Assembly: GCF_023264675.1 (NCBI RefSeq)
Contig: NZ_JAHFVG010000013.1
Location: forward strand, 84,617 to 148,616
Direction: 5' to 3'
Source: Rhodococcus sp. (in: high G+C Gram-positive bacteria)
GTDB taxonomy: Bacteria > Actinomycetota > Actinomycetes > Mycobacteriales > Mycobacteriaceae
Length of the DNA stretch: 64,000 bases
The translations under genes and the position numbers were made by a program. Positions 62,894 through 64,000 of this stretch are shown here, one piece after another. Every line of letters starts with the position of its first letter. Positions within the stretch are counted from its first letter, which is position 1. Below the pieces are notes generated by a model. The model saw only the letters and a program-made list of their open reading frames with translations, was not told the DNA's origin and did no database searches.

Positions 62894-63388
62894 TCAGAGA
62901 CGGTGTGGCGCAGGCGCCACGGATTCCTTGCGGCCGAGCCCTTTGGCGAGCCGCAACGCTGCGCGCACGTTGCCTGCAAATTTGAGCGCCAACAGAATCG
63001 ACGACGGCAGGTGCTGGCGGAGGATTGCGTGCTTGCGGACGTAATTCGGCACGTGCCATTCCGACCAGGTTCCGGCGCGGAACAGCGCGGCATCTCCGGC
63101 CACGAGGGTTCGCGGGGGCTGATCCTCGGACGACACCGTGACCGAACCGTCCATGATGTGCACGATTTCGTCGACGGCGAAGAACCACCGGAATCGTCCG
63201 GCCGTGCAATCCCAGACGTTGGTGGTCGTGGTGCCATCGACGCTACGAGACCACTCCGCCATACGGGCTTCAGGTTCTCCGTCGACGATCCATTCCGGAT
63301 TGATCGGGCTGGGCTGCAACAGTAAATCGCCGAGGCTGACTGCCTCGATAGCCCGGGCTCGCACTGCCAGGTCTAGTTGTTCGGTCAT
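62894..63388 (-). CDS. Cupin-domain protein
   Basis: A 164-residue single cupin of the DUF861/EutQ-like type: GRFRWFFAVDEIVHIMDGSVTVSSED (about 66-91) and LVAGDAALFRAGTWSEWHVPNYVRKH (about 96-121). The His of the usual metal site is only partly kept. The ATG at 63388 has GAGGAA about 6-9 nt upstream. The C-terminal 40 residues are basic. Function unknown. Confidence 0.8.
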   Translation of the reverse strand: MTEQLDLAVRARAIEAVSLGDLLLQPSPINPEWIVDGEPEARMAEWSRSVDGTTTTNVWDCTAGRFRWFFAVDEIVHIMDGSVTVSSEDQPPRTLVAGDAALFRAGTWSEWHVPNYVRKHAILRQHLPSSILLALKFAGNVRAALRLAKGLGRKESVAPAPHRL

Positions 63389-63502
63389 GAATTCTTCCTC
63401 GTACCTCTCGGTCGGTTCGCCGAAACGGTACCTCATTTATCGGACAAAGCGACTGTTTCGCCCATCAAATCCAGGAGTCGGACTGCAAAATCATTCGGTT
63501 GC

Positions 63503-63531
63503 ATCACAGATTCCGGAACTGAGCCTGTGAT
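63503..63531. promoter_or_regulatory. Inverted repeat in the cupin-aglA gap
   Basis: ATCACAG, 15 nt, CTGTGAT. Perfect 7-bp arms between divergent genes; possibly an operator for the alpha-glucosidase gene. Confidence 0.3.
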
Positions 63532-63594
63532 CATCGGCATCATCGGCGATCCTGAGTCGAGTCATCGGCATTCGGTTTGGCAGACTCGACTGTT

Positions 63595-64000
63595 GTGACC
63601 GATCAGATCGCACTCGAGCGAGACCCGTGGTGGAACGATGCAGTTTTCTACCAGATCTACCCGCGATCCTTTTCCGATTCCAACGGCGACGGAGTCGGTG
63701 ACCTGGGCGGAGTTCGCGACAAGCTCGGCTATCTCGAACTGCTCGGTATCGATGCGATCTGGCTGAGCCCGGTGATGCGCTCCCCCATGGCCGACCATGG
63801 ATACGACGTGTCGGATCCGCGCGCAATCGACCCGCTGTTCGGCGATCTCGAGATCATGGATGCCCTCATCGACGAGGCACATGCACGCGACATCAAAGTC
63901 ACCATGGACCTGGTACCGAATCACACGAGTGACCAGCATCGATGGTTCGTCGACGCGCTGGCGTCGGCACCCGGCAGCCCCGAGCGCGCGCGCTATATTT
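63595..64000 (+). CDS. aglA: Alpha-glucosidase (GH13), N-terminal part
   Basis: The first 135 codons of a GH13 glucosidase; the gene runs off the window. WWNDAVFYQIYPRSFSDSNG followed by DGVGDLGGVRDKLGYLELLGIDAIWLSP is the N-terminus of alpha-glucosidases and oligo-1,6-glucosidases, and DLVPNHTSDQHRWF is conserved region I. GTG start at 63595. Position after glbO equals Rv2471 (aglA). Likely hydrolyses maltose-type oligosaccharides or trehalose-related sugars. Confidence 0.88.
   Translation, partial: MTDQIALERDPWWNDAVFYQIYPRSFSDSNGDGVGDLGGVRDKLGYLELLGIDAIWLSPVMRSPMADHGYDVSDPRAIDPLFGDLEIMDALIDEAHARDIKVTMDLVPNHTSDQHRWFVDALASAPGSPERARYI

Noticed and set aside
1..64000. CRISPR arrays, prophage genes, insertion sequences
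   Set aside because: No regularly spaced repeats, integrases, transposases or phage structural genes were seen; the 13E12-type gene is not itself a transposase.

Overview
The window comes from a high-GC, mycolic-acid-type actinomycete, most likely Rhodococcus or a close relative in the Nocardiaceae. I infer this from the gene content: a valS-folC-ndk-rne-rplU-rpmA-obgE-proB block and a clpX-clpP2-clpP1-tig-nei2-rpiB-pepN-glbO-aglA block in the order known from Mycobacterium tuberculosis (Rv2439c-Rv2448c and Rv2457c-Rv2471), mycothiol-linked enzymes, a 13E12/DUF222 HNH protein with a mycobacterial-type SOS box, many GTG starts, and many starts placed 6-8 nt after a TANNNT box, as in leaderless transcripts. 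No prophage, insertion sequence or CRISPR array was seen.

Layout. 1-5.4 kb: the start of a class III aminotransferase, ribokinase, a LysR regulator, two CrcB/FluC fluoride-channel subunits and a RecQ helicase with a phosphoribosyltransferase-like tail. 5.4-9.7 kb: ectoine synthesis, in which ectA and ectB form one uninterrupted reading frame, then ectC, a D-2-hydroxyacid dehydrogenase and a sirtuin. 9.7-24.6 kb: a DHA2-type exporter, then the conserved minus-strand housekeeping block from proB back to valS, including a 1288-residue RNase E with a 544-nt upstream region. 24.6-32.5 kb: an S9 peptidase, the rsbW-sigF pair, malQ, and the DUF222-HNH gene under a perfect LexA box. 32.5-33.9 kb: a deazaflavin-dependent nitroreductase-like gene and fdhD.

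33.9-47.4 kb is an aromatic-acid catabolic island. pcaIJ is divergent from pcaHGB-pcaL-pcaR-pcaF, which together take protocatechuate to succinyl-CoA and acetyl-CoA. Converging on it are qsuB (3-dehydroshikimate to protocatechuate) and qsuD (shikimate/quinate dehydrogenase), then a TetR regulator, a ShiA-type shikimate transporter and a lactonase-like metallo-beta-lactamase. The same 18-bp element, with an embedded TACATT -10, lies in front of both qsuD and the transporter gene. This points to one local regulon for shikimate uptake and conversion to protocatechuate.

47.4-64 kb: clpX, clpP2, clpP1, tig, tRNA-Pro and tRNA-Gly, several conserved actinobacterial proteins, nei2, rpiB, a Rv2466c-like mycothiol oxidoreductase with a SigH-like promoter, pepN, a DUF5130 protein, a CtaJ-like cytochrome oxidase subunit, an HNH nuclease, MscS, glbO, a cupin and the start of an alpha-glucosidase.

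The points I find most worth following up are the EctA-EctB fusion with a Crp/GlxR box and a duplicated dyad upstream, the two-site shikimate regulon, the SOS box on the DUF222 gene, and the repeats in front of rne.
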